This document shows positions 1-8,545 of a stretch of 64,000 bases of DNA, one piece after another. A model generated the notes under the pieces. That model was not told the DNA's origin. It made no database searches and saw only the letters and a list, made by a program, of their open reading frames with translations. The stretch is taken from positions 124,001-188,000 of the forward strand of contig NC_027861.1 of NCBI RefSeq assembly GCF_000187245.1, given 5' to 3'. The position numbers were made by a program, and so were the translations under genes. Source of the stretch: Ogataea parapolymorpha DL-1 (lineage: Eukaryota > Ascomycota > Pichiomycetes > Pichiales > Pichiaceae). Each line of letters opens with the position of its first letter. The first letter of the stretch is position 1.

Positions 1-1
1 T

Positions 2-1153
2 TGGGACGGCAAAAATCGTACGGAAATGTTGTTTGCACAATGTCAGAAATACATTGGTTATGAACTCAGCGAGCATGTTTTGATCTCCAGCAATGAGATG
101 GAAGCCAAAGTGCTTCGATTGAAGTATTTTGGCTTATTAATTAATTTTTACCAGGTGCTTGCCAAATTCCAATGTAACCAGTGGCACTCTTTTAACAGGG
201 ACGAATTCCCACAATTGTGGAAATTCATCGATGACTACAATGCGGGTCGATTTTCCTCACAGGAGCTTGTGATCTACCACAAAATTGTAGACAAGGTGTA
301 CTTCCTGCTCGCGTTGCAGAGCCAAAGAATGAACAATTTGGATGCAGCAATGCATTATTACATCAAACTCCGAGAGCTCCATTCCTCTTCCTCAACGGAG
401 CTCAATGACTACAATTTTTTCAGCGACACTATCTTGGCTTCCTACAAGCAAACCACGAGCGGAGTGGGTGGCTGTCTACAGGAAGCCAAAGATTATCATA
501 ATCAGCTATACTTTCTTGCAACAATCAATCTAGTGATATTAACGATCTACAACCTCAGACGACTGAAGTTGCTCAACGTTTCGGAATTTGACGAGGATTA
601 CCAGGTCCTGATGGACCGTTATGCCAAATTTTTGAAGTTGAAGAATATACTTCACAGCGAATTGGTACAAATGCAATCTCTGTACAAGTCAAACATATTA
701 TTGAGCTCTACACTGGACATCTTTGTGCGATACATACTCGCCGATGAGGGACAGCCGGTGGAATTCGAGACCGCCCACCTAGAGAAGTTTTCACAGATCT
801 CTCCGTTGCTACTATCTATGGTTTATTTCGTGAAGGGACAGACGATCAAAAGTAATCGGTCGCAATCCGAGCTTGAGCAATTGAATATGAAAGTTCAGCT
901 TTATAACCAGAGTTTCAAATCGTCATGCAAACAGAGTGGGTTTGGGCCCAATGGGGTGGGCTATATTGCGCTGAAAGAGATTTCTAACATCGTCGAGAAA
1001 AATCACTGTTATTTCGATAAGGAGCAATTGGATAGCGTCCAGTTGAAACTCAAGGACGTGAAGCGAGGCTTTGAAACCCGTAAGCGAAAACTAGACCCAG
1101 AAAGTCTCCCTCCAAGCTCGAAGGAAGAAAGTGTATTTAGCTCGCAAATTTAA
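2..1153 (+). CDS. Helical (TPR-like) protein, 3' part; possibly SCC4/MAU2 cohesin loader
   Basis: The reading frame is open to the left edge (codons W-D-G-K-N-R-T-E precede the first ATG at 26), so this is the C-terminal part of a longer protein. About 383 residues are visible. They are mostly amphipathic helices with a TPR-like look, for example a block near 110-125 with alternating Leu/Ala/Tyr, and end in a basic, disordered tail (RKRKLDPESLPPSS). The size and helical-repeat character are compatible with the cohesin-loader subunit Scc4/Mau2, but I see no diagnostic motif and hold this weakly. It converges on the ABC transporter, with 46 bases between the stops. What would decide it is a profile search with the cohesin_load family on the full gene. 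Confidence 0.6.
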   Translation, partial: WDGKNRTEMLFAQCQKYIGYELSEHVLISSNEMEAKVLRLKYFGLLINFYQVLAKFQCNQWHSFNRDEFPQLWKFIDDYNAGRFSSQELVIYHKIVDKVYFLLALQSQRMNNLDAAMHYYIKLRELHSSSSTELNDYNFFSDTILASYKQTTSGVGGCLQEAKDYHNQLYFLATINLVILTIYNLRRLKLLNVSEFDEDYQVLMDRYAKFLKLKNILHSELVQMQSLYKSNILLSSTLDIFVRYILADEGQPVEFETAHLEKFSQISPLLLSMVYFVKGQTIKSNRSQSELEQLNMKVQLYNQSFKSSCKQSGFGPNGVGYIALKEISNIVEKNHCYFDKEQLDSVQLKLKDVKRGFETRKRKLDPESLPPSSKEESVFSSQI

Positions 1154-1199
1154 TTCCTTTCAAACTTAAATATATATGTATAGAAATCCAAATTAATAT

Positions 1200-4100
1200 T
1201 TACTCCTTGATCAAAGAACCCTCCTCACTATTTGCACTTTGCTGTTCGCCTTTGCTCTTGAGTGCCGACTCGTCCTTGACTCTGTTGCTCTTTTTTGGAA
1301 CTCTAACAAGCCAGTACAGGAAGACAGTGAAAAAGATGTTAATCGCAATGTAGCAGATGAAAATACCCCAGTCTCTCCATCTGTTGTCGAAGTCGATGCC
1401 CATGGCTTTCAAGAACATGTTGGTTTCTTTCATTGGGCAGAACGCACAGTTGTCTGTGGCGGAAGCGTCCAAAATATATCCTCCCGCCTGGCTCACGTAC
1501 TGGCTCATGTAATCACCACAGGTCATGCCAGAAGGAGGAGGGAAGTGCACGTACTCTTTCTCTGCACACTCCACATTGACACCACCAACACCAGTGCTGA
1601 GGATAGACGCAAGCCAGTAAGTAATTGGCGACACCCTGTACATGAACACCCAGAACCCTGTAGGGATGATCAGAGCACCACAGAAGTTCAATGACATGGT
1701 GAACAGCAGAGACACCAAGTTGGCAGCGTTATCAGAGATCTCGATAGCTGCACCGGCAGCTTGTCCCAGGGTACTCGAAAAGCAGAAGAATGCAACCATG
1801 TTGAGCCAACTGAGAGCACCTCTCTCAGCAGTAGCATTCACGGCAGCGGCATTTTTCTGCAGACCGACTGGGTAGTACCAGCAGAAGTAGGCAAGGGTAC
1901 CACAAATCCAGTTGTATGGGATCTCCGCAGTGACCTGGGCGAGCACAAACGCGACCCAGCTAAACGTTTTAGATGGCCGTTCTCTCACCTCGTACAGAGA
2001 TCTTTGGGCCACAAATTGAGGAAGCATCTGGTCAACCATGGTCAGCAAAATGATAGAAAGCATGAAAATTGAAAGCATCTGGTTCTGCAGGCCCTGCATA
2101 GAAGTTCCAGCGTTGTAAAAGGAGAAACCGTTGAACAACGTCGAGATGACAGTCAGTAAAATCTTGTTCCAAATGTACGACGGAGTTCTCCAGTACTGCT
2201 CAAACACTCTCTTAGTAACCAGGTAGTACTGCAGCCATAAGCCACTGGCGAATTCGTCCTGAGCATGTGGAAGGGTCGACAAAGGCAGCTTGGCCAGCTC
2301 CCTTTCCATGGTTTTCAGCTCTTCTCTAACGGCGTGTCTCTCGCTGGACTTGAGCCAAACTTCGTGGTAGTCTTGCAGAGCGTGAGAACCAGGAGCCGCA
2401 CCAATCACTTCCAGCATCCACTCAGCAGGGTTAGCCTCTGGTGGACACTTTGGAGCACCGTATTTTTCAAAGTAGTCGATCAACGTCTGACAGTTCTCTC
2501 CCAGTTCACCAAAGTACACGGTCTTACCTCCTTTGGCAAGGAACAACAATCTGTCGAACTCCTTGAGCAGAATAGCCGAAGGCTGATGGATCGTACAAAG
2601 GACAGCCTGCCCGTTGTCGGCAAGTTTTCTCATCAGCTGACAGATCGACCAAGCAGTCTGGGAGTCAAGCCCAGAGGTAGGCTCGTCCAGGAACAGCAGC
2701 AGCTGGGGCTTGGCAGCAAGTTCGACACCAATAGTCAATCTCTTCCGCTGCTCCACGTTTAAACCCTCACCAGCAACACCAACAATGGCATCGGCATATT
2801 TGTTCATTTCCAAAATGTTGATCACGTTCTCGACATACTCGTCTTTCTCGGCTTTAGGAATGTCCTTGCCTTGTCTCAAATAAGCAGAGAACCTCAGAGC
2901 TTCACGAACGGTAGACGTTCTCAAATGTAGATCTTGTTGCTGGACATAACCGGTGTTTCTCTGGAATGACCCGTCTCTGAGTCTTCCGTTGACAAACATG
3001 GAGCCCGAAACGACACCCATGGTGACACGATTGGCGAGAACATCCAACAACGTCGTCTTACCTGCTCCGGAAGCACCCATCAGCGCAGTCAGAGTGCCAG
3101 GCTTCACCCATCCATCGACATGGTCCAGAATTCTTCTGGTCTCGGTCTTAATCTTGACCTCGTAGCAAACATCTCTCCAATGGAAAATGTCCTTTCCAGC
3201 AATGAGCTTGGCCACTCCGTCGGAAGAGCTAACGTCGTCTTGAATAGCAGCCGGTTTTTCGTTCTCTGGCGTGGCCTCGATGTCACGTGAAGCTGAAGAA
3301 GCGTGCTCTTTCTTGAGCTTGTTCAGCGTCGATCTCTGGAAAACAATAATCTCACCCTTCTGCATGGCTCCCTTGGAATTTTCCACAAGGGTGAGGTACA
3401 AACCGGTGAAGAAGATGGTGAATCCGACAACAATACCAAAGTTTCTCCATCTGTGGTCCCATTTGTAGCGGAAAGACTCGTAGATGTAACGGTCGCCATC
3501 AACGTAGTCCTCACCGGCAATCGAACTAACAGCAGAACACACGCGGTTGGCCGCGTTAGCACCCGGATATGCAGGGATGAACTGCGAACATTTGTACGTC
3601 ACGCCATGGAACTCGTTGGCAATCAGTGCCTCGAAACAGTAAGCCACCGGGTCGATGTAGTTGATCCATCTGGACCAGCCATGCATCGAGGGAGTTGGCA
3701 ATGCAAAACCAGTGTAAATGACCAGGGCGAGCAGCAACAGTGCAGAGGGCGTCATACTCTCGGCCAGAGTTCTGTAGAATGAACCGATCGACCGGAAAAT
3801 ACCCGACATGACCAAGGTGGCCATGAAGTTGATCAGGAAGTAGAAGAAGAACGCACCTGGCTCTCTTTTAAAGTGAATCATGAAATAGAACACCAGATTG
3901 AACGCCACGGCCGTGATCAGCTTGGTAGGCAGTTCAGTGATGACAGATGCAAAAGCGTCGGCGGACGGATGGTATAATGCAAACTTCTTGTGCTTTTCAA
4001 CAATTTCTCTGGATTCGAACAGAGCCATAATCTCCAGCATCGACGAGAAACCGTTGAACAGCACGGCAAAGAACATGGCAGCAGTTCTGGTGTAGAAGGA

Positions 4101-5699
4101 GCCGGTAGTTTGGCTGAGATTGTAGAAAAGAGACGACAGAATCAAACCCATGATGGAGTTACCAAAGATCGAGAACAAAGTGATCGAAGGGTCTCCCTTA
4201 GTTCTCCAGATATTTCTCGTCATGATAGCTCTCACCTGCTTGCCGTAGGAAAGGGTGTAAGGAGACGATGGTCTTGCTGCTTTGGACTGTCTGGCCACGT
4301 GTGCATCCCTGTACTCCTGTTTGAGGTTATTGGCCTCTGCGTTGTGAATGTACGAATCAATCTCCTCGAGCAGCTGTTTGTACTCCGGAGACGCTTTCCA
4401 GTAGTCGTTGAACTCCTTCGGCGTCTTTGGCACCTTGTTTTCCCAGCCTTTTTTGGCGACTCTCTCTGCTGGAGAGGTGATCGACGTAAGATAATCGGCA
4501 GTCGTCTGTCTAGGAGGACACTCGTATCCCATTCTCTCAAAGTATGCCTTAGCCTCGGTTCCTGGGCCGTAGTAGATCTGGTAGCCATCGTATAGGAGAA
4601 TGACATAGTCAAAGAGATCGTATGCGCTCTGTGAACACTGGTAAATAGCAATCAGTGAGGTGGTGTCCAGCAGCATCGCAGAAGTCTTAAGGGCACGGAT
4701 AAATTCCAACGCGGTGGCAGAATCCAGGCCTCTTGTGGCATTATCCCAGCACTGCAAGTTCGCTCCGCACAAAGAAACCTCGGCAATCGAGACTCTCTTT
4801 CTTTCACCACCGGAAACACCTCTAATGAACTCGTTTCCGACCTTGGTATTGTACGTGTGGCTCAATCCGTACGTGGCCATATACACCTGGGCCATGTGTT
4901 TCGCATACTGTTCTCTGGTGATGCCTGGTGTTCTATTATCCGGTGTCCTCATCGTGGCAGCAAATTGCAGCGTCTGGCCGACCGTTAGCTGCGGGAAGTG
5001 CACATCTGTCTCGGCAGAGTAAACAACCTCTCCTCTATAGTGTTTCTTGATATCCCGGACTGAAAGGCCGTCGTAAGATATCACAGACTCCTTGTCGACT
5101 TTCAGACCGTAGGTATGTGAGGAGATGGTCTTGAGCAACGTCGAGCATCCGGCACCAGGTCTTCCCAAAACCACCGTGACGGTTCCGGGTTTCATGAGAG
5201 CGTCCATAGGCTTGAGGATATCAAAGTATCTGGATTCGTCGTTTCTTCTGAAGTAATCATAGTAAAAGTCTCTAGCTTTTTTCAGCCCGATATTGAGAAC
5301 CGTAGGCTGGAAGTCGGCATCGGAAGCAATACCTTGCACACGCAGATTCTTATATGCAATTCCGAGCGACGTTGGCTTGTAGTGGTCAGGGTCCGACTGC
5401 ATCAGTTTGCGTGCGTTCTTGACCCAGAACTTGGAGTCGAACGAGTCTGAAAAAGGGTCCAATCTAGGATCATCTGCAGTGCTTGGCTCGACACCAGGAA
5501 CCTGTGACATGGAAGTCAGGGTTCTAATGAGATCATCCCCGCCGCCACTCTTGGACTCTGAGAGAGAGGTGCGGCTCTGATGGGTCAATTCTCTGGCCAA
5601 TTCACGAACCTGGTTCTCTGCAGCATCGGCAAACCCTTCATAGACTTCAGCCTCATGGTTGTCGATGTCCGCGGGAACACTGATTGAATCTTTACTCAT
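1200..5699 (-). CDS. PDR5: Full-size PDR/CDR-type ABC drug-efflux transporter
   Basis: A 1499-residue plasma-membrane ABCG pump with the fungal (NBD-TMD)2 order, expected to export xenobiotics and perhaps sterols or phospholipids. NBD1 has the fungal-specific degenerate Walker A GRPGAGCSTLL near residue 180 (Cys in place of Lys), a canonical signature VSGGERKRVSIAE, and a degenerate Walker B CWDNATRGLDSAT. NBD2 has a canonical Walker A GASGAGKTTLL near residue 875, a degenerate signature LNVEQRKRLTIG, and Walker B LLFLDEPTSGLDS. This reciprocal asymmetry is the hallmark of Pdr5/Cdr1-type pumps. Each NBD is followed by six hydrophobic segments, with a Cys-rich extracellular loop before the last one (CAEKEYVH...MTCGDYM...DNCAFC). 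Wording around NBD1 looks closer to Candida Cdr1 than to Snq2. Its upstream region shares a 626-base divergent spacer with the elongase and contains a possible Tac1-like element. Confidence 0.95.
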   Translation of the reverse strand: MSKDSISVPADIDNHEAEVYEGFADAAENQVRELARELTHQSRTSLSESKSGGGDDLIRTLTSMSQVPGVEPSTADDPRLDPFSDSFDSKFWVKNARKLMQSDPDHYKPTSLGIAYKNLRVQGIASDADFQPTVLNIGLKKARDFYYDYFRRNDESRYFDILKPMDALMKPGTVTVVLGRPGAGCSTLLKTISSHTYGLKVDKESVISYDGLSVRDIKKHYRGEVVYSAETDVHFPQLTVGQTLQFAATMRTPDNRTPGITREQYAKHMAQVYMATYGLSHTYNTKVGNEFIRGVSGGERKRVSIAEVSLCGANLQCWDNATRGLDSATALEFIRALKTSAMLLDTTSLIAIYQCSQSAYDLFDYVILLYDGYQIYYGPGTEAKAYFERMGYECPPRQTTADYLTSITSPAERVAKKGWENKVPKTPKEFNDYWKASPEYKQLLEEIDSYIHNAEANNLKQEYRDAHVARQSKAARPSSPYTLSYGKQVRAIMTRNIWRTKGDPSITLFSIFGNSIMGLILSSLFYNLSQTTGSFYTRTAAMFFAVLFNGFSSMLEIMALFESREIVEKHKKFALYHPSADAFASVITELPTKLITAVAFNLVFYFMIHFKREPGAFFFYFLINFMATLVMSGIFRSIGSFYRTLAESMTPSALLLLALVIYTGFALPTPSMHGWSRWINYIDPVAYCFEALIANEFHGVTYKCSQFIPAYPGANAANRVCSAVSSIAGEDYVDGDRYIYESFRYKWDHRWRNFGIVVGFTIFFTGLYLTLVENSKGAMQKGEIIVFQRSTLNKLKKEHASSASRDIEATPENEKPAAIQDDVSSSDGVAKLIAGKDIFHWRDVCYEVKIKTETRRILDHVDGWVKPGTLTALMGASGAGKTTLLDVLANRVTMGVVSGSMFVNGRLRDGSFQRNTGYVQQQDLHLRTSTVREALRFSAYLRQGKDIPKAEKDEYVENVINILEMNKYADAIVGVAGEGLNVEQRKRLTIGVELAAKPQLLLFLDEPTSGLDSQTAWSICQLMRKLADNGQAVLCTIHQPSAILLKEFDRLLFLAKGGKTVYFGELGENCQTLIDYFEKYGAPKCPPEANPAEWMLEVIGAAPGSHALQDYHEVWLKSSERHAVREELKTMERELAKLPLSTLPHAQDEFASGLWLQYYLVTKRVFEQYWRTPSYIWNKILLTVISTLFNGFSFYNAGTSMQGLQNQMLSIFMLSIILLTMVDQMLPQFVAQRSLYEVRERPSKTFSWVAFVLAQVTAEIPYNWICGTLAYFCWYYPVGLQKNAAAVNATAERGALSWLNMVAFFCFSSTLGQAAGAAIEISDNAANLVSLLFTMSLNFCGALIIPTGFWVFMYRVSPITYWLASILSTGVGGVNVECAEKEYVHFPPPSGMTCGDYMSQYVSQAGGYILDASATDNCAFCPMKETNMFLKAMGIDFDNRWRDWGIFICYIAINIFFTVFLYWLVRVPKKSNRVKDESALKSKGEQQSANSEEGSLIKE

Positions 5700-5832
5700 C
5701 TTCTAGTTGACTCAAATATGAGCAAAAGGAGATACCTTTATATTTGAGGACAAATACGGGGAGCAGTAAGAAGAATCGCAGTATCACTGCCTAACTTCTA
5801 ATAAGTGCAAGGAATTCGGGAGGTGGGTGGCT

Positions 5833-5852
5833 CGGAATTCGGAATTTATTTT
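5833..5852 (+). promoter_or_regulatory. CGG-N4-CGG element followed by an A/T tail (drug-response-element-like)
   Basis: Seen: CGG AATT CGG followed by AATTTATTTT, about 134 bases upstream of the ABC-pump start. The Candida albicans Tac1 drug-response element in CDR1/CDR2 promoters is, from memory, CGGAWATCGGATATTTTTTT, with the same spacing and A/T tail. The element lies on the strand opposite to the pump. Inference: a binding site for a zinc-cluster regulator of the pump. Confidence 0.45.
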
Positions 5853-6153
5853 CCACTATGTGATTTCCGATGCCGAATTTATAATAGTTCAGACCCACTT
5901 TTTGTGGCGGAACCAGAGAATTTCGGGACAGAAAAAATGCCGGCTCATTTTTTTTTCCCGAATTACAAATAATCATATCATGTAATAATACCGTGGAGTT
6001 GCTGATAAGTGCTCGGACAATAACCAAATAAAAGAAAATACGTGTGGCTGAAAATTTTCGCGTGCGTCGTTAAACTTCGTTTCCATTTGTACGACGCTGG
6101 CGGTGCAACAGTTCGAAAATTCTATGGAATCATTATTTTTTTTTCGGTTCTCT

Positions 6154-6179
6154 CAATCACATGCAGGCAATCACATGCA
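6154..6179 (+). promoter_or_regulatory. Tandem CAATCACATGCA repeat with TCACATG cores
   Basis: Two perfect copies of a 12-mer (6154-6165 and 6168-6179) are separated by two bases, about 150 bases upstream of the elongase ATG. The core TCACATGC fits the 3' half of the inositol/choline-responsive consensus (TCAYRTGS) bound by Ino2/Ino4-type bHLH factors. The 5' flank does not match. Lipid-gene regulation is inference. Confidence 0.4.
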
Positions 6180-6325
6180 CCAACTATGATGACATACATT
6201 CATTGGAATCTGGCATTTTTCAATAGGACAAAAAAAAAAATAAACAAACAGAAAACGTTGAGTAACTAGAATTTAATTTGTCCTTCGCTCTACATTATAT
6301 GGATACCAACCAATAAGGCCTCATA

Positions 6326-7360
6326 ATGTCGCTCTCAACTCTTCCTGTGCCCTCTTTTGACCGCCCTTTCGGCATTTACCTATTCGACCACTTCGATCAT
6401 TTGGTCTCAAAGCTCACTTGCGGTCGGTTTGTTCCTAGCAAGTTTGATTTTGTCGCCGGAGAGACCTTTTTCTCTACGCCGGTCCCAGTCTTTGGTGCCA
6501 TAGTTCTCTACTACGTGGTCATCTTTGGTGGTCAACATATTTTGAAATCCAACAACTTCAGACCGCTGGTCCTCAACGGATTGTTTCAACTCCATAATTT
6601 GCTCCTCACTATTTTGTCCTTGACTCTCGTGACTCTGATGGCCGAGCAACTGATTCCAATGATTCACAAACACGGACTATACTATGCCATCTGCGATCCC
6701 GGTGCATGGACTCAGCAGATGGTCGTTCTGTACTACCTCAACTACCTCACCAAGTTCACAGAATTTGTTGACACTCTTTTCCTAGTGGTGAAGCAGAAAA
6801 GATTGACGTTCTTGCACACCTACCACCACGGTGCCACCGCTCTTCTGTGCTACACACAGCTGATCGGCCTGACCTCGATCTCGTGGGTCCCAATCACACT
6901 TAACCTGTTTGTCCATGTGGTCATGTACTGGTACTATTTCCTCGCTGCCCGCGGTATTCGTGTCTGGTGGAAAGAATGGGTGACGCGATTCCAAATCATT
7001 CAGTTTATTTTGGATCTGTCCTTCATCTACTTTGCCACCTACCAGAAGCTTGTCCATAATTTTGCCCCATCGCTGCCTCATTGTGGCGACTGCGCCGGCA
7101 CGCCTCTAGCCACCATCAGTGGCTGTATCATCATCTCATCCTACCTTGTTCTGTTCATCGCATTCTATATTGAGGTGTACAAAAAGAGCTCCAAGAAAGC
7201 CAAAGTCGTCCGCAGAGTCAGAGGTGGTGTTGCTGCCAAAGTCAACGAGTACGTTTACCTTGACAAGCAAACATTGCAGTCCAACTACGACTCTAACACT
7301 GGATCACCTTTGGCTGTTCCAAGACAACGCAATCTCAGATCCACCAAGAAGAAGATTTAA
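6326..7360 (+). CDS. ELO2: Very-long-chain fatty-acid elongase (ELO family)
   Basis: A 344-residue ER-membrane 3-ketoacyl-CoA synthase that condenses malonyl-CoA with long acyl-CoA, feeding sphingolipid fatty acids. It shows the ELO block KFTEFVDTLFLVVKQK followed by the histidine box HTYHH near residues 164-168, the MYWYYF block and about seven hydrophobic spans. The C-terminus KKKI fits a dilysine ER-retrieval signal. Length matches S. cerevisiae Elo2/Elo3 (about 345). The convergent neighbour is RRP43; FEN1/ELO2 and RRP43 are also adjacent on S. cerevisiae chromosome III (from memory), which favours ELO2 over ELO3. The ATG at 6326 is the first in frame. Only 43 bases separate its stop from the RRP43 stop. 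Confidence 0.93.
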   Translation: MSLSTLPVPSFDRPFGIYLFDHFDHLVSKLTCGRFVPSKFDFVAGETFFSTPVPVFGAIVLYYVVIFGGQHILKSNNFRPLVLNGLFQLHNLLLTILSLTLVTLMAEQLIPMIHKHGLYYAICDPGAWTQQMVVLYYLNYLTKFTEFVDTLFLVVKQKRLTFLHTYHHGATALLCYTQLIGLTSISWVPITLNLFVHVVMYWYYFLAARGIRVWWKEWVTRFQIIQFILDLSFIYFATYQKLVHNFAPSLPHCGDCAGTPLATISGCIIISSYLVLFIAFYIEVYKKSSKKAKVVRRVRGGVAAKVNEYVYLDKQTLQSNYDSNTGSPLAVPRQRNLRSTKKKI

Positions 7361-7403
7361 TTTCTCCCTTGTATACCTTTAGCATGAAAACATAGTCTCA
7401 ATA

Positions 7404-8477
7404 TTACATCTCCAATCCTTCACTATTCAGCACATACTGGGCACGACGGTTAGCCAAATCGAATGCTTTTTTCAGATCCTCCTTTGTGACTCCAGCAGCG
7501 CCGTAAACGCTAAGGCCACTCAACGTGCTGCCGTTTGAACTCACCGTGATCCGTGTGTCTATGTTTTCTTCCGCCTCGCCTTCCAGCTCTGCCAGCAGAA
7601 TCTTGCCGTCTGTGTCAATCTCCATTTTATCCTCATCATGAGGAACGTCTTTGTCCAGCTCCACTAGTCCAAACGTCGAACTCCAAGCTATTCTGTCCTC
7701 GTTCAGTTTTAAGAGCTCGTTTTTCTCGGCCTCGCACACCAGATCGTAGTCCTCAACTCGCACCCGACGAACCCCCACCTCAGTCCGTTTCTCAGCAATG
7801 TAGACAGCAGGAAGACGGGTCTGTCGAAGCGCAGAAATAAGTGCCCCGTAGCACAGGTCATATACTGGGCCAGCGCGCGAGAAGACCTGAATGGTAGCGT
7901 ATAGCACAAACGAATAGCTTGTTTGTGGCAAGAACTCCTGTTCCAGCCCCTCACTTCCCTTGAACTCAAGCTGGATCTTCAGAGCGTCGCGGTCAATCAG
8001 GCCAGAATGGTAGATGGTTTCGTATAGCCTCTGCGAGATCGCGATCTCCTCTTCGTTCGGCGGCCCACTGCCGCCACGCGAGATCTCAACTTCTGTGTAA
8101 ACGGTCGCTTTTTTGCTATCTGTATGTGTTTCGCTGTCTATTATATCTTTTTCGAGCTTTGTTCTGTAGTCGTTAACCAGCTCGTGATCATCCTCAACAA
8201 TCGCACCGCTAATCAGACATATGACAGTAGTCTTGCCTGATTTCACGATCGAGGACCCAAGCACGCTACCAACACCGTTAATGTCGCCGTTGGGCTCGCT
8301 AGCCTCGTACCTTCCGACTCCAGCACGGCTGATTACGACAGGCCTGAACTCGTCAAACTTCCGCAACGATGGGCGTAAGCCAATTTGCAGATACTTTTGG
8401 AGCAGCACATCGGGCGCGATCTGCGCCAGTACGTCTGGCGGAAAATTATTGGGTTTGAAAGAAGCGGTCTCTGACAT
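7404..8477 (-). CDS. RRP43: Exosome core subunit RRP43 (RNase PH-like)
   Basis: A 357-residue non-catalytic RNase-PH-fold subunit of the nuclear/cytoplasmic RNA exosome ring, needed for 5.8S rRNA processing and mRNA turnover. The N-terminus (FPPDVLAQIAPDVLLQKYL, then LRPSLRKFDEFRPV) closely follows yeast Rrp43, as do the SVLGSSIVKSGKTTVIC strand and the acidic insert near residue 280 before the last domain. Phosphorolytic active-site residues are not evident, as expected for this subunit. The length is slightly below the 394 residues of the S. cerevisiae protein. Only 68 bases separate its start from the UBP12 stop upstream on the same strand, so its promoter must lie in or over the end of UBP12. 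Confidence 0.93.
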   Translation of the reverse strand: MSETASFKPNNFPPDVLAQIAPDVLLQKYLQIGLRPSLRKFDEFRPVVISRAGVGRYEASEPNGDINGVGSVLGSSIVKSGKTTVICLISGAIVEDDHELVNDYRTKLEKDIIDSETHTDSKKATVYTEVEISRGGSGPPNEEEIAISQRLYETIYHSGLIDRDALKIQLEFKGSEGLEQEFLPQTSYSFVLYATIQVFSRAGPVYDLCYGALISALRQTRLPAVYIAEKRTEVGVRRVRVEDYDLVCEAEKNELLKLNEDRIAWSSTFGLVELDKDVPHDEDKMEIDTDGKILLAELEGEAEENIDTRITVSSNGSTLSGLSVYGAAGVTKEDLKKAFDLANRRAQYVLNSEGLEM

Positions 8478-8545
8478 TTAAATGTAATAAATTATTTGAA
8501 AAATTTCTGCATAGCAAAATACCGGTCCATGCATTCAGCTATACT

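Larger units (their letters stand above)
5700..6325. promoter_or_regulatory. Divergent promoter between the ABC pump and the fatty-acid elongase
   Basis: This 626-base spacer has no credible gene. On the ABC-pump side (5811-5964) the heptamer AATTCGG occurs twice on the + strand (5813-5819, 5836-5842) and twice on the - strand (5873-5879, 5958-5964), with further CGG triplets. On the elongase side is a tandem 12-base repeat at 6154-6179. Several T or A runs of 8-10 (for example near 5948 and 6137) look like nucleosome-excluding tracts typical of yeast promoters. Confidence 0.7.

Noticed and set aside
1239..5022. Several 60-200-codon frames antisense to the ABC transporter
   Set aside because: They mirror the biased codon use of the real gene and contain no recognisable domain.
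6042..6269. 75-codon open stretch in the ABC/elongase spacer
   Set aside because: No proper ATG context, and it is AT-rich low complexity across promoter elements.
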